From LMUY01 sp964235495 (lineage in GTDB: Bacteria; Pseudomonadota; Alphaproteobacteria; Acetobacterales; Acetobacteraceae), in NCBI GenBank assembly GCA_964235495.1, contig CAXSAX010000014.1, positions 1 to 64,000 on the forward strand: a stretch of 64,000 bases of DNA, given 5' to 3'. Of the stretch, positions 1 to 8,347 are shown piece by piece. The translations under genes and the position numbers were made by a program. Numbering within the stretch: the stretch's first letter is position 1; the number at the start of each line of letters is the position of its first letter. A model generated the notes under the pieces. That model did no database searches, had not been told where the DNA came from, and was given only the letters and a program-made list of their open reading frames with translations.

Positions 1-90
1 CTGGCTGGCGCGGCGCTGGGCGTCCAGCGCGGCCTGGCTGTCGCAGGGTGCTGCGTCGGCGGGCTCGGGAATGGGATGCGGGCTGGTCAC
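1..90 (-). CDS. Partial unknown protein, N-terminus only
   Basis: Thirty open codons read leftward from a GTG at 90-88 and run off the left edge without a stop. The visible N-terminus (TSPHPIPEPADAAP) is proline- and alanine-rich, as in many soluble alphaproteobacterial proteins. No good ribosome binding site precedes it and no domain can be recognised from 30 residues. Kept only because the frame is open to the edge and its codon usage fits GC-rich genes; it could be non-coding. Confidence 0.3.
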   Translation of the reverse strand, partial: MTSPHPIPEPADAAPCDSQAALDAQRRASQ

Positions 91-377
91 GAACGGAATA
101 AGAACACGCGATGCGGACGGTCGCAAGCTCTTGTTTGCTGCACTAACGCGTATGGCGCGCTTTTCCCGGTTTTGGGCACCGTGATGCCTGGATTTGGTCC
201 GGGTTCCCACGCCGCGGCTGCGCGACCGAGCGTGGAAGCCATCCGCTTGTGCGGCTGCCAGTACTGCCGTTCGGGCCGGTCCGGCCCCAGATGGCACGCA
301 GGCGGCGCGATCAGGCGGGTGCGGTGCGACCGGCACCCTGCGGCTGAGCGTTGACGCCGCGACCGAGGAGCCCAGCC
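91..377. other. Intergenic, no recognisable element
   Basis: I read both strands here. The overlapping open frames have no ribosome binding site and an amino-acid make-up typical of GC-rich shadow frames. A slightly AT-richer stretch at about 125-175 could hold promoters for the flanking genes. No riboswitch, tRNA or repeat was recognised. Confidence 0.4.
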
Positions 378-620
378 ATGCCGACCACAGCGCAGATCAT
401 CTACCAGCCCTACGTCACCGGCGCCCGGGGGGCGCTGAAGCCGGGAACCGCGATCGTTTGCCGCACGGCGGAGGAGGGCCGGCGGCGGGCGGAGAAGGCG
501 ATGGCCGGCGGCTCGATCGTCGGCGCGCGCGTCGTGCAGGTGACGCATGATGGCGACGCGGACGAGTTCGGTCCGCCGGTGCACCTCGGCGAGTTCGGGC
601 AGGTGCCGGAGGAGGCGTAG
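378..620 (+). CDS. Small hypothetical protein (80 aa)
   Basis: The start ATG at 378 follows a clear GAGGAG ribosome binding site at 365-370, which favours it over the upstream in-frame start at 351. The protein begins MPTTAQIIYQPYV, is mixed alpha/beta in character, has a charged segment TAEEGRRRAEKA around residues 30-45 and an acidic C-terminus. It has no signal peptide or membrane segment. I do not recognise the family. It stands alone, about 90 bp before the sugar-transport operon on the same strand. The strong ribosome binding site makes it probably real. Confidence 0.65.
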   Translation: MPTTAQIIYQPYVTGARGALKPGTAIVCRTAEEGRRRAEKAMAGGSIVGARVVQVTHDGDADEFGPPVHLGEFGQVPEEA

Positions 621-712
621 CCGCCGCGGCCTGCCCCCTATCGGGGCACGGCCGGGTCCGTTAGCGTCCGGGCAACGGAGCGGACCAGTCTCCGAAGCGT
701 GAGGGGAACAAG

Positions 713-1651
713 GTGGATCGTCGCAATTTCGTGGCCGGGGCCGCAGCCATGAGCGCCTTGGGGCCGCTGCTGGCCCGGGCGCAGGCGCCGGCGGGCAGGA
801 AGCCGGTGGTGGGCCTGGTGATGAAGTCGCTGGCCAACGAGTTCTTCAAGGACATGCGGGAAGGTGCTGTGAAGCACGCGCAGCAGCGCGGCGACATGAC
901 GCTGGTCGCGGTCGGCATCCAGTCCGAGACCGACATCGACGGCCAGGTCGCCGCCGTGGAGAACCTCATCACCCAGAAGGTGGACGCGATCGTGATCGCG
1001 CCGGCGGACAGCCAGGCGCTGCTTTCGCCCGCCGTCCGGGCGGTGAAGGCCGGCATCAAGGTCATCAACATCGACGTGGCGTTCGACCCGGCGGCGATGA
1101 AGAAGCGCGGCGTGGACATCGCCTTCGTCGGCCCGGACAACCGCGCCGGCGCCAAGCTGTCCGGCGACGTGCTGGCGCAGGCGCTGGGCCGCGGCGGCAA
1201 GGTCGTCATCGTCGAGGGCAACCCGGGCGCCGAGAACGGCGTGCAGCGCGCGCTCGGCTTCCGCGACTCGGTGGCGGCGGGCGGCCTCGTGCTGCTCGAC
1301 AGCCGCACGGCGCATTGGGAGACGGAGGAGGCGAACACGCTGTTCACCAACATGCTGACCGCGCACGGCGACATCCAAGGCGTGATGGCGGCCAACGACT
1401 CGATGGCGCTCGGGGTGGTCAAGGCGATCGACAGCGCGCGCCGGGCCGGCGCGATCAAGGTGGTGAGCTTCGACAACATCCCGGCGATCCAGCCGCTGCT
1501 GCGGGACGGCAAGGTGCTGGCGACGGTGGATCAGTTCGGCGCGCAGTTGGCCGCGCTGGGCATCGACAACGCGATGGCGGAAATCGGCGGCCAGGTGCTG
1601 ACCGGCTGGGTCAAGACGCCGGTCAAGCTGGTCACGGGGGCCCAAGGCTGA
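713..1651 (+). CDS. Ribose-type ABC transporter substrate-binding protein
   Basis: Periplasmic sugar-binding protein of the type-1 (LacI-like) fold, which delivers a sugar to the membrane transporter encoded just downstream. It starts with GTG at 713 behind a GAGGGG site. Residues 1-24 are a signal with a twin arginine (DRRNFVAG), so export may be by Tat. The mature part shows VVGLVMKSLANEFF near residue 32, as in RbsB-type proteins, plus KVDAIVIAPAD, VVIVEGNPG and GVMAANDSMALG segments. At 312 aa it has the usual family length. It is the first gene of a binding protein-ATPase-permease-ribokinase operon. The kinase suggests ribose or a related sugar, but specificity cannot be read from sequence alone. 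Confidence 0.9.
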   Translation: MDRRNFVAGAAAMSALGPLLARAQAPAGRKPVVGLVMKSLANEFFKDMREGAVKHAQQRGDMTLVAVGIQSETDIDGQVAAVENLITQKVDAIVIAPADSQALLSPAVRAVKAGIKVINIDVAFDPAAMKKRGVDIAFVGPDNRAGAKLSGDVLAQALGRGGKVVIVEGNPGAENGVQRALGFRDSVAAGGLVLLDSRTAHWETEEANTLFTNMLTAHGDIQGVMAANDSMALGVVKAIDSARRAGAIKVVSFDNIPAIQPLLRDGKVLATVDQFGAQLAALGIDNAMAEIGGQVLTGWVKTPVKLVTGAQG

Positions 1652-3168
1652 CAAGCGTAGGGCTGACGCCGCTGCTGCGGCTGGAGGGGCTGACCAAGCG
1701 GTTCCCCGGCGTGGTGGCGCTGGACGGGGTCGACCTGGACATCGCGGACGGCGAGATGCACGCGCTGGCCGGGGAGAACGGCGCCGGCAAGTCGAGCCTG
1801 ATCCGCCTGCTCGCCGGCATCCACCGCCCCGACGCCGGGCGGATGACGCTGGCAGGCCAGCCCTACGCCCCGGCGCGGCCGCTCGACGCGATCGCCGCCG
1901 GCATCCGGGTGGTGCACCAGGAGCTCAACCTGCTGCCGGCGCTGTCGGTGGCGGAGAACCTGCTGTTCGAGCGGCTGCCGCGCCGCTTCGGCCTGGTGGA
2001 CCGCCGCGCGCTCGACCGGGAGGCGGCGGCGCTGCTGGCCCGGGTGGGGCTGGACGAGTCGCCGCGCACCAAGGTGGAGCGGCTCGGCATCGCGCAGCGG
2101 CAGCTGCTGGAGATCGCCCGCGCGCTGTCCCGCAACGGCCGGGTGCTGGTGCTGGACGAACCCACCGCCACGCTGACGCCGCGCGAGGCCGGGCGGCTGT
2201 TCGAGCAGCTGCACGCGCTCAGGGCCGCCGGCATGACGATGATCTACGTCTCCCACCACCTCCGCGAGATCTTCGCCCTGTGCGACCGGGTGACGGTGCT
2301 GCGCAACGGGGCCAAGGTCGGCACCTGGCGCACCGCGGATAGCAGCCCGGGCGAGCTGGTGCGCCAGATGATCGGCCGCACCCTGGCGGCCCAGCCGCCG
2401 CTGGCGCCCGCAGCGCTGAGGCGCGAGGCGCTGCGGGTGGAGGGGCTGCGCCCGCGCGGCGCGCCGCCGGGTCAGGGGTTGGATTTCAGCGTGCGCTACG
2501 GCGAAATCCTTGGCTTGGCCGGGCTGGTCGGCGCGGGGCGGACCGAGACGGTGCGGGCGATCTTCGGGGCGGACCCGCGGCAGGCTGGCCGCATCCTGCG
2601 GGACGGGGCGGCGGTGGAGATCGGCAGCCCGCGCGATGCGGCGCGGCACGGCATTTGTCTATTAACGGAGAACCGCAAGGAGGAGGGGCTGGTGCTGCCG
2701 ATGGCGGCGCGGGTGAACGTGACGCTGGCGCGGCTGCGCCGGGTCAGCCGGGCCGGGTTCCTGCGGCGGGGGGCGGAACGGGCGGCCACGGCGCGGCTGG
2801 CGGGCGAGCTGGCGATCCGGCTGAGCGGGCCGGAGCAGCCGGTGGGGCAGCTCTCGGGCGGCAACCAGCAGAAGGTGGTGCTGGCCAAGTGGCTGTTCGG
2901 CGACGCGGCGGCCGTGCTGATGCTGGACGAGCCGACCCGGGGCATCGACGTGGGCGCCAAGGCCGAGATCTATGCGCTGCTGGGGCGGCTTGCGGCGCAG
3001 GGCCGGGCGATCGTCGTCGTGTCCTCCGAGCTGCCGGAGCTGATGCATTTGTGCGGCCGCATCCTGGTGCTGTCGCGCGGCCGCATCGCCGGCGAGGTGG
3101 CGCGCGCGGACTTCAGCGAGGAGCGCATTCTGTCCCTGGCCTACAGCCGGTTCCTGGAGGCCGCATGA
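1648..3168 (+). CDS. Ribose-type ABC transporter ATPase (two nucleotide-binding domains)
   Basis: Energises sugar import with the permease downstream. From the proposed start it has 506 aa and the two tandem ABC domains of the RbsA/XylG class. Domain 1 has Walker A GENGAGKSS (about 42-50) and Walker B VLVLDEPTATL (about 166). Domain 2 has the degenerate P-loop GLVGAGRTE typical of this class, signature LSGGNQQK (about 402) and Walker B VLMLDEPTRG. No ATG, GTG or TTG lies between the in-frame ATG at 1315, deep in the binding-protein gene, and a GTG at 1711 that would cut into the first beta strand. The family N-terminus aligns with PLLRLEGLTKRFPGV, so a CTG start is likely: 1648 (overlapping the upstream stop as CTGA, with GGGGG about 7 bases before) or 1663. 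It ends in an ATGA overlap with the permease. Confidence 0.88.
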   Translation: MTSVGLTPLLRLEGLTKRFPGVVALDGVDLDIADGEMHALAGENGAGKSSLIRLLAGIHRPDAGRMTLAGQPYAPARPLDAIAAGIRVVHQELNLLPALSVAENLLFERLPRRFGLVDRRALDREAAALLARVGLDESPRTKVERLGIAQRQLLEIARALSRNGRVLVLDEPTATLTPREAGRLFEQLHALRAAGMTMIYVSHHLREIFALCDRVTVLRNGAKVGTWRTADSSPGELVRQMIGRTLAAQPPLAPAALRREALRVEGLRPRGAPPGQGLDFSVRYGEILGLAGLVGAGRTETVRAIFGADPRQAGRILRDGAAVEIGSPRDAARHGICLLTENRKEEGLVLPMAARVNVTLARLRRVSRAGFLRRGAERAATARLAGELAIRLSGPEQPVGQLSGGNQQKVVLAKWLFGDAAAVLMLDEPTRGIDVGAKAEIYALLGRLAAQGRAIVVVSSELPELMHLCGRILVLSRGRIAGEVARADFSEERILSLAYSRFLEAA

Positions 3169-4124
3169 ACCTCCTGGCGGGGCGGCTGCTGCGCCAATCG
3201 GGCATCGGCCTGGCGCTGCTGGCGATGGTGGCGTTCTTCGCGCTGCTCGCCCCCCAGTTCACCACGGCGGAGAACGTCGCCAACATCCTGACGCAGATCA
3301 CCATCAACCTGATCCTCGCCACCGGCATGACCTTCGCCATCCTGATCGGCGGCATCGACCTCTCGGTGGGCGCGGTGATGGCGCTGTGCGCCGTGGTGGC
3401 GGGCACGGTGCTGAAGCTCGACGCCCTGTCCGACCCGGCGGCGATCGGGCTCGGCGTGCTGGCCAGCCTGGCGACCGGCATGGCGTGCGGCGGGCTGAAC
3501 GGCTTCATCGCGTCGTTCTGGGGCGTGCCGTCCTTCATCGTGACGCTCGGCATGCTGAACGTCGCCCGCGGGGCGGCGCTGGAGGTGACCAATGCGCGCA
3601 CGCTGTACGACTTCCCGGACAGCTTCACCGCGTTCGGCACCGCGGACGCGCTCGGCGTGCCGGTGATCTTCCTGCTGGCGCTGGGGCTGCTCGCCGTCGG
3701 CTGGGTGGTGCTGACGCGGACGGTGTTCGGACGGATGATCTACGCCATCGGCAACAACGAGGAGGCGGTGCGGCTGTCCGGCCACCGCCCGTTCGTCACC
3801 AAGCTGCTCGCCTTCACCGTCACCGGGCTGTGCGTCGGCATCGCGGCGGTGGTGTACATGACGCGGCTGACCATCGCCAACCCGATCCTGGGCATCGGCT
3901 TCGAGCTGAACGCCATCGCGGCCGTCATCATCGGCGGCACCAGCCTGTCCGGCGGGCGCGGCTCGCTGGTCGGCACCCTGCTGGGGGCGGCGATCATCGG
4001 CGTGCTGGCCAACGGGCTGATCCTGATGGGGGTGACGGACTTCATCCGCCAGATCGTCACCGGGCTGGTGATCATCCTGGCGGTGGTGCTGGACGCCACC
4101 CGCGCCCGGCTGTCCGCGGCATGA
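3165..4124 (+). CDS. Ribose-type ABC transporter permease
   Basis: Inner-membrane permease of the RbsC/AraH class, 319 aa with roughly 8-10 hydrophobic segments. Recognisable family features are GGIDLSVGAVMAL near residue 64, GVPSFIVTLGMLN near 122 and AVIIGGTSLSGGRGS near 252, the cytoplasmic loop that contacts the ATPase. The start ATG at 3165 overlaps the ATPase stop (ATGA), and its own stop overlaps the ribokinase ATG in the same way, so the three genes should be translationally coupled. Function: passes a pentose-type sugar through the membrane using ATP hydrolysis by its partner. Confidence 0.92.
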   Translation: MNLLAGRLLRQSGIGLALLAMVAFFALLAPQFTTAENVANILTQITINLILATGMTFAILIGGIDLSVGAVMALCAVVAGTVLKLDALSDPAAIGLGVLASLATGMACGGLNGFIASFWGVPSFIVTLGMLNVARGAALEVTNARTLYDFPDSFTAFGTADALGVPVIFLLALGLLAVGWVVLTRTVFGRMIYAIGNNEEAVRLSGHRPFVTKLLAFTVTGLCVGIAAVVYMTRLTIANPILGIGFELNAIAAVIIGGTSLSGGRGSLVGTLLGAAIIGVLANGLILMGVTDFIRQIVTGLVIILAVVLDATRARLSAA

Positions 4125-5062
4125 TTCCAGGGGGCATCATCGTATTTGGCTCGCTCAACGCCGACCTGATCTTCGCCCTGGCCGCGCTGCCCGGCCCGGG
4201 GCAGACCCTGCTGGCGACCGGCCTGAGCGTCGAGCCGGGCGGCAAGGGCGCCAACCAGGCCGTCGCCGCGGCGCGGGACGGCGCGCCGGTGGCGATGGCC
4301 GGCGCCGTCGGGCAGGACGCGCTGGCGGACACTGCCTTGGCCGGGCTGGCGGCGGCCGGGGTCGATCTGTCGCGGGTGGCGCGGGGCGGCGCGCCCACCG
4401 GCTGCGCCAGCATCTGCACCGACCCGGCCGGGCGCAACCAGATCGTCGTCGCCCCCGGCGCCAACGCCCTGGCGCGCGCCGCCGCCGTGGAGGACGCGCT
4501 GCTGGTGCCCGGCGCGTGGCTCGTGACCCAGATGGAGGCGGACCCGGCGGAGACCGCAGCGCTCATCCGCCGCGCCCACGCAAGCGGCGTCCGCACCGTG
4601 CACAACCTGGCCCCCGCCGGGACGCTGGCGGCGGACGCGCTGCGGCTGGTGGACGTGCTGGTGGTGAACGAGGACGAGGCGGCCTGGCTGGCCCGGCACG
4701 AGGCCGCCGCGGGCGACGACGCGGCGGCCCTGCATGCCGCACTCGGCATGACGGTGGTGCGCACGCTGGGCGGCGCGGGGGTGGAATGGGCCGGGCCGGG
4801 CGGCGGCGGGCGGCTGGCGGCGCTGCCGGTGCGCCCGGTGGACAGCACGGCCGCCGGGGACTGCTTCGTCGGCGTGCTGGCCGCGGCGCTGCACCGGGGA
4901 GACCGCCTGGCGGACGGGCTGCGCCGGGCCAACGCGGCGGCCGGGCTGGCCTGCACCCGGCAAGGCAGCCAGCGCAGCATGCCGGATGCGGGGGAGATTA
5001 CGGCGCAGATTGGGGCTTCGCCCCACGCCCCACCAGAGGACGGTCGTCCTCTGGACACCTGA
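4121..5062 (+). CDS. rbsK: Ribokinase (PfkB family)
   Basis: Phosphorylates ribose, or a similar sugar, with ATP as it enters the cell. It is a PfkB-family kinase of 313 aa: substrate residues NxD at 13-15, the glycine-rich GGKGANQAVAA at 40-50, and the anion-hole/catalytic motif DSTAAGD near 241-247 with the last Asp as expected base. It starts at 4121, overlapping the permease stop by ATGA, as last gene of the sugar operon. Oddity: the final 17 or so residues (from about GASPHAPPEDGRPLDT) are encoded by a partial copy of a hairpin repeat found elsewhere in the window, and the stop codon lies in a hairpin loop of that repeat. The tail looks like a repeat-derived extension beyond the normal end of the enzyme. 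Confidence 0.9.
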   Translation: MIPGGIIVFGSLNADLIFALAALPGPGQTLLATGLSVEPGGKGANQAVAAARDGAPVAMAGAVGQDALADTALAGLAAAGVDLSRVARGGAPTGCASICTDPAGRNQIVVAPGANALARAAAVEDALLVPGAWLVTQMEADPAETAALIRRAHASGVRTVHNLAPAGTLAADALRLVDVLVVNEDEAAWLARHEAAAGDDAAALHAALGMTVVRTLGGAGVEWAGPGGGGRLAALPVRPVDSTAAGDCFVGVLAAALHRGDRLADGLRRANAAAGLACTRQGSQRSMPDAGEITAQIGASPHAPPEDGRPLDT

Positions 5063-5068
5063 TGGTGT
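5011..5068 (-). repeat. Mosaic hairpin repeat, partial copy C
   Basis: Three hairpins in a row: TGGGGC-TTC-GCCCCA at 5011-5025, CCAGAGGAC-GGTC-GTCCTCTGG at 5033-5054 (9-bp perfect arms) and ACACC-TGAT-GGTGT at 5055-5068. Read on the minus strand the second and first match modules 3 and 4 of the longer copies at 39071 and 58088; modules 1 and 2 are absent. It lies between convergent genes and overlaps the 3' end of rbsK. It probably terminates both transcripts; this role is inferred. Confidence 0.8.
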
Positions 5069-5069
5069 G

Positions 5070-6095
5070 TCAGGATGCCGGGCCGGGTTCGGTGATCGGC
5101 ACCAGGTTGTCCAGGAACGCTTCCGTGCAGGCCCGCCAGGAGAACTGCTCCGCGTAGGCGCGGCAGGCCGCCCGGTCCGCCATGGCGAGCGCGCGTAACG
5201 CTGCCGTGCGCAAATCCGCGTCGGTCGCGCCGATGCCGGGTCCGCCGCCGGCCAGGATGTCCTGTGGGCCGGTGACGGGAAAGGCGGCGACCGGGGTGCC
5301 GCAGGCGAGGCTTTCCAGCACCACCAGGCCGAACGTGTCGGTCAGCGACGGGAACACGAACACGTCCGCCCCGGCAAACGCGGCCGCCAGGGGCGCGCCG
5401 TGGCGCATGCCGAGGAAATGCGCGCCGGGGAATCGGCGCTGCAGCGAGGCGCGGGCCGGGCCGTCCCCCACCACGACCTTGGAGCCGGGCAGGTCCAGCG
5501 ACAGGAAGGCGGCGAGGTTCTTCTCGACCGCGACCCGGCCGACATAGGCGAACACCGGGCGGGGATAGTCCCAGGCCTCGCGCGGCTCGGGCCGGAACAG
5601 CGCCAGGTCCACCCCGCGCGACCAGGGGCGGAGGTCGCAAAAGCCGCGGCGGGCCAGCTCCTGGCGCATGCTCGGCGTCGCCACCATGAGGCCGGACCCG
5701 GCGGCGTGGAACCAGCGCAGCCAGGCGTAGCTCAGCGACACGGGCAGCCGGGTGCGGGCGTGCAGGTACTCGGCGAAGCGGGTGTGGAACGCCGTGGTGA
5801 AGCGCCAGCCGCGCCGGACCGCCAGCGCCCGGGCGGCCAGGCCGAGCGGGCCCTCGGTGGAGACGTGCAGCGCGTCCGGACGGAACGCCTCGATCAGCCG
5901 CGCCAGCCGCCGCCGGGGCAGCAGGGAGAGCCGGATGTCCGGGTAGGTGGGGCAGGGCAGGGTGCGGAAGCGGTCCGGGCCGATCACCTCGGCCACGTGG
6001 CCCATCGCCGCCAGCTCCCGCGCCACGGTGGACAGGGTGCGCACGACGCCGTTCACCTGCGGCAGCCAGGCGTCCGAGACGATCAGGATGCGCAG
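5070..6095 (-). CDS. GT4-family glycosyltransferase (MgtA-like)
   Basis: Retaining glycosyltransferase of family GT4, probably adding a sugar to a membrane lipid or glycan from a nucleotide sugar. Visible features are the N-terminal Rossmann segment RILIVSDAWLPQVNGVVRTL, the acceptor-domain RPDALHVSTEGPLG, and the C-terminal donor-site motif SLTDTFGLVVLESLACGTPV (E-x7-E type). The first usual start codon is a GTG at 6056, but this removes the conserved RILIVSDAWLPQ strand. In the family the protein begins MRILIVxDAW, and the codon in that place here is CTG at 6095-6093. I use it, giving 341 aa; it lies 4 bases after the stop of the upstream phosphoesterase gene, so the two form an operon. The pair suggests a role in envelope lipid synthesis. 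Confidence 0.85.
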   Translation of the reverse strand: MRILIVSDAWLPQVNGVVRTLSTVARELAAMGHVAEVIGPDRFRTLPCPTYPDIRLSLLPRRRLARLIEAFRPDALHVSTEGPLGLAARALAVRRGWRFTTAFHTRFAEYLHARTRLPVSLSYAWLRWFHAAGSGLMVATPSMRQELARRGFCDLRPWSRGVDLALFRPEPREAWDYPRPVFAYVGRVAVEKNLAAFLSLDLPGSKVVVGDGPARASLQRRFPGAHFLGMRHGAPLAAAFAGADVFVFPSLTDTFGLVVLESLACGTPVAAFPVTGPQDILAGGGPGIGATDADLRTAALRALAMADRAACRAYAEQFSWRACTEAFLDNLVPITEPGPAS

Positions 6096-6099
6096 GGAG

Positions 6100-6942
6100 T
6101 TAGACAGGTTCGGGGGTAGGTTCGGGAATCGTCGGCTGCCGCGGGGCGGCGAAGGAGAGGCGGTTGAGCGCGGCCCAGTCGATCAGCTCCAGCCGGCCGT
6201 CCGCGTGCTCCACCAGGGCGGTGCAGCTTTCCACCCAGTCGCCATCGTTGAGGTACAGCACGCCGCCGACCTCGCGCATCTCGGCGTGGTGGATGTGGCC
6301 GCACACCACGCCGTCGAAGCCGCGCCGCCGGGCCTCGGCGGCCAGCGCCGCCTCGAACCGGTCGATTGCCTTGACCGCCTCCTTGACCCGGCGCTTCAGC
6401 CAGGCCGACAGCGACCAGTACGGATGCCCGAGGCGGCGGCGCACGGCGTTGAAGTAGCGGTTGACCACCAGCGCCGTGGCATAGGCGCGGTCTCCCAGCA
6501 GGGCGAGGACTTTGTAGTAGCGCACCACGCTGTCGAACTCGTCGCCGTGCAGCACCAGCAGGCGGCGGCCGTCGGCCGTGGTGTGCTGCGCGTCCCGCCG
6601 CAGCCGGATGCCGGCGACCTCCAGGCCGAGCGGCAGCCAAGCGCGGAACATCTCGTCGTGGTTGCCGGGGATGTAGGTGATGTCGGTGCCGGAGCGGGCC
6701 TTCTTGAGGATCAGCCGCAGCACCTCGTCGTGCGAGGCGTTCCAGTACCAGGACTTGCGCAGCCGCCAGCCGTCGAACACGTCGCCCACGAGGTAGAGAT
6801 ATTGGCTGCTGCTGTGCTTGAGGAAGTCGGCCAGGAAGTCGCTGCGGCAATCCTTGGTGCCGAGGTGGAAGTCGGAGATGAAGATCGAGCGGTATTGGTG
6901 GGCCGGCCGGAGGGGCTCTGGTCGGGCGCTCATGCGGTCCAC
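6100..6942 (-). CDS. LpxH-like metallophosphoesterase
   Basis: Calcineurin-like phosphoesterase related to UDP-2,3-diacylglucosamine diphosphatase, the lipid A pathway enzyme that releases UMP. All metal-binding motifs are present: SDFHLGT (D24, H26), GDVFDGW (D54), GNHD (93-96), HGDEFD near 131 and GHIHHAE near 215. No signal peptide or membrane span, so it is cytosolic or peripheral. The length of 280 aa is longer than classical LpxH (about 240), as in the larger alphaproteobacterial subgroup whose substrate is less certain. A second start at 6933 (MSARPEP) is equally plausible. It is cotranscribed with the glycosyltransferase and divergent from the lipid kinase at 7110. Confidence 0.88.
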   Translation of the reverse strand: MDRMSARPEPLRPAHQYRSIFISDFHLGTKDCRSDFLADFLKHSSSQYLYLVGDVFDGWRLRKSWYWNASHDEVLRLILKKARSGTDITYIPGNHDEMFRAWLPLGLEVAGIRLRRDAQHTTADGRRLLVLHGDEFDSVVRYYKVLALLGDRAYATALVVNRYFNAVRRRLGHPYWSLSAWLKRRVKEAVKAIDRFEAALAAEARRRGFDGVVCGHIHHAEMREVGGVLYLNDGDWVESCTALVEHADGRLELIDWAALNRLSFAAPRQPTIPEPTPEPV

Positions 6943-7109
6943 ACCTGCTATGGGTCGTCTCTCAGCATGCGGATGCTCTTAGGCGGCAGGATGGAGTCGC
7001 GTCAGTTAAGATTAGATGACGCAGGGCGCTGCATTTGTACTGTCATGGAAGTCACGCAATTGACTGCGAATTGTCATGCCATTGCAACAGCGGCGGGTGA
7101 TGGTGCCAG

Positions 7110-8006
7110 ATGCCGAATCCGCTCCGGCGCTCCCCTGCCATCGTCATCTTCAACCCGACCGCCGGCCGCCGCCGGGCGCAGGCCCTGTGGCGGGTGCTGG
7201 ACGTGCTGTCGGCCAACGGCATGCGGCTGGAGCTGGCCGAGACCTGCCGCGCCGGGCATGCGACGGAGCTGGCGCGCGAGGCCGCCGCCGCCGGCGTCCG
7301 GCTGATCGTGGCCGCCGGCGGCGACGGCACCATCGCCGAGGTGTCGGGCGGCCTGGCGGGCAGCGCGGCGCGGCTCGGCGTCATCCCGCTCGGCACCGCC
7401 AACGTGCTGGCGCACGAGCTGGGGCTGCCCTTCGCCCCGCGCGCGGTCGCCGCCGCGCTGGCGTTCGGGCGCACCGGCCTGCTGTGGCCGGGGGTGGCGC
7501 AGATGCCGGGGCTGACCCGGCTGTTCGTGCAGATGGTCGGCGTGGGGCTGGACGCCCAGGTGGTGCACGCGCTCAGCCCGGCGATGAAGCGGGCGTTCGG
7601 CAAGGGGGCCTATGTCGCGCAGACGATGCGCGAGCTGGGCCGCTACCATTACCCCCGGCTGCGGCTGCGGCTGGACGGCGAGGAAGCGGAGGCGGCCAGC
7701 GTGATCGTGACCAAGGGCCGCCTGTACGCCGGCCGGTTCACCCTGGCCCCGGGGGCGGACGCCAGCAAGCCGGGGTTCCGCGTGGCGCTGTTCGAGCGGT
7801 ATGGCGCGGGGGCCGCGCTGCTGTACGGCGCGGCGCTGCCGCTGAACCTGCTGCCGCGGATGCCGGGGGTGAGCCTGCGCACGGCGGCGGCGGCGGAGAT
7901 TCTGGGCAACGGCAGCGTGCTGGCGCAGGCGGACGGCGACCCGGCGGGGGCTGCGCCGATCAGCATCCGGGATGCGGCGGGGCCGATCGAGGTAGTGGTG
8001 GGGTGA
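7110..8006 (+). CDS. Diacylglycerol-kinase family lipid kinase
   Basis: Soluble lipid kinase of the DagK/YegS/sphingosine-kinase fold, 298 aa. The nucleotide-binding motif is VAAGGDGTIAEV (GGDGT at 70-74), followed by PLGTANVLAHELG near 92-104; the N-terminal IVIFNPTAGRRRA strand-loop is also typical. The C-terminal half carries the beta-sandwich substrate domain with GRLYAGRFTLAPGA. It is divergent from the LpxH-like and glycosyltransferase genes across a 167-bp region, so all three may serve membrane lipid metabolism. The actual lipid substrate is unknown. Confidence 0.85.
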   Translation: MPNPLRRSPAIVIFNPTAGRRRAQALWRVLDVLSANGMRLELAETCRAGHATELAREAAAAGVRLIVAAGGDGTIAEVSGGLAGSAARLGVIPLGTANVLAHELGLPFAPRAVAAALAFGRTGLLWPGVAQMPGLTRLFVQMVGVGLDAQVVHALSPAMKRAFGKGAYVAQTMRELGRYHYPRLRLRLDGEEAEAASVIVTKGRLYAGRFTLAPGADASKPGFRVALFERYGAGAALLYGAALPLNLLPRMPGVSLRTAAAAEILGNGSVLAQADGDPAGAAPISIRDAAGPIEVVVG

Positions 8007-8347
8007 GGGGTGCAAATCTTGGATTGCTCTTGAGCCAAATCCGCTGACCGCTTCAAATTGTGAGATGTTGTAAACAGCTCGTGTTAGTTTAAATAACCCA
8101 AGCATGGTGTGGAGCACCTGTCGTTCGCTGGACGGCCACGACCAGCTCACAGCCACCGCCATCGAGGCGGAGAAAGACGAATTGGGCGGCCGCAACAAGG
8201 TAACTGTTGCCGAAAGGCCGCCGAGGAACACTGTCCGCTCCGCCCTCTTAGCCGCGCACAGCCGCCGTTCCGCTCCCGGTCAGAGCGCGTCAAACCTCTC
8301 GCGCCTCAGATCATTTAAGCTTATAAGTTGCTCAAAGGAGCAACGCA
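8007..8347. other. Intergenic region with AT-rich block, possible gene remnant
   Basis: Bases 8028-8105 are clearly AT-richer than the surroundings and could hold promoters. Bases 8105-8300 are GC-rich with short open frames on both strands that match no family I know; this may be a decayed insertion. The last 60 bases lead into the toxin-antitoxin operon and include TTATAAG at 8321-8327 as a possible -10 region. Confidence 0.4.
8328..8343 (+). promoter_or_regulatory. Inverted repeat embedding the antitoxin ribosome binding site
   Basis: TTGCTC-AAAG-GAGCAA is a perfect 6-bp inverted repeat whose right arm includes part of the AAAGGAG ribosome binding site of the antitoxin gene. It can act either as a DNA operator for antitoxin autoregulation or as an RNA hairpin limiting translation. 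Both roles are inferred. Confidence 0.5.

Noticed and set aside
1315..1647. In-frame upstream extension of the sugar ABC ATPase
   Set aside because: It lies wholly in the conserved binding-protein gene and its translation is low-complexity Gly/Arg, not part of any ABC domain.
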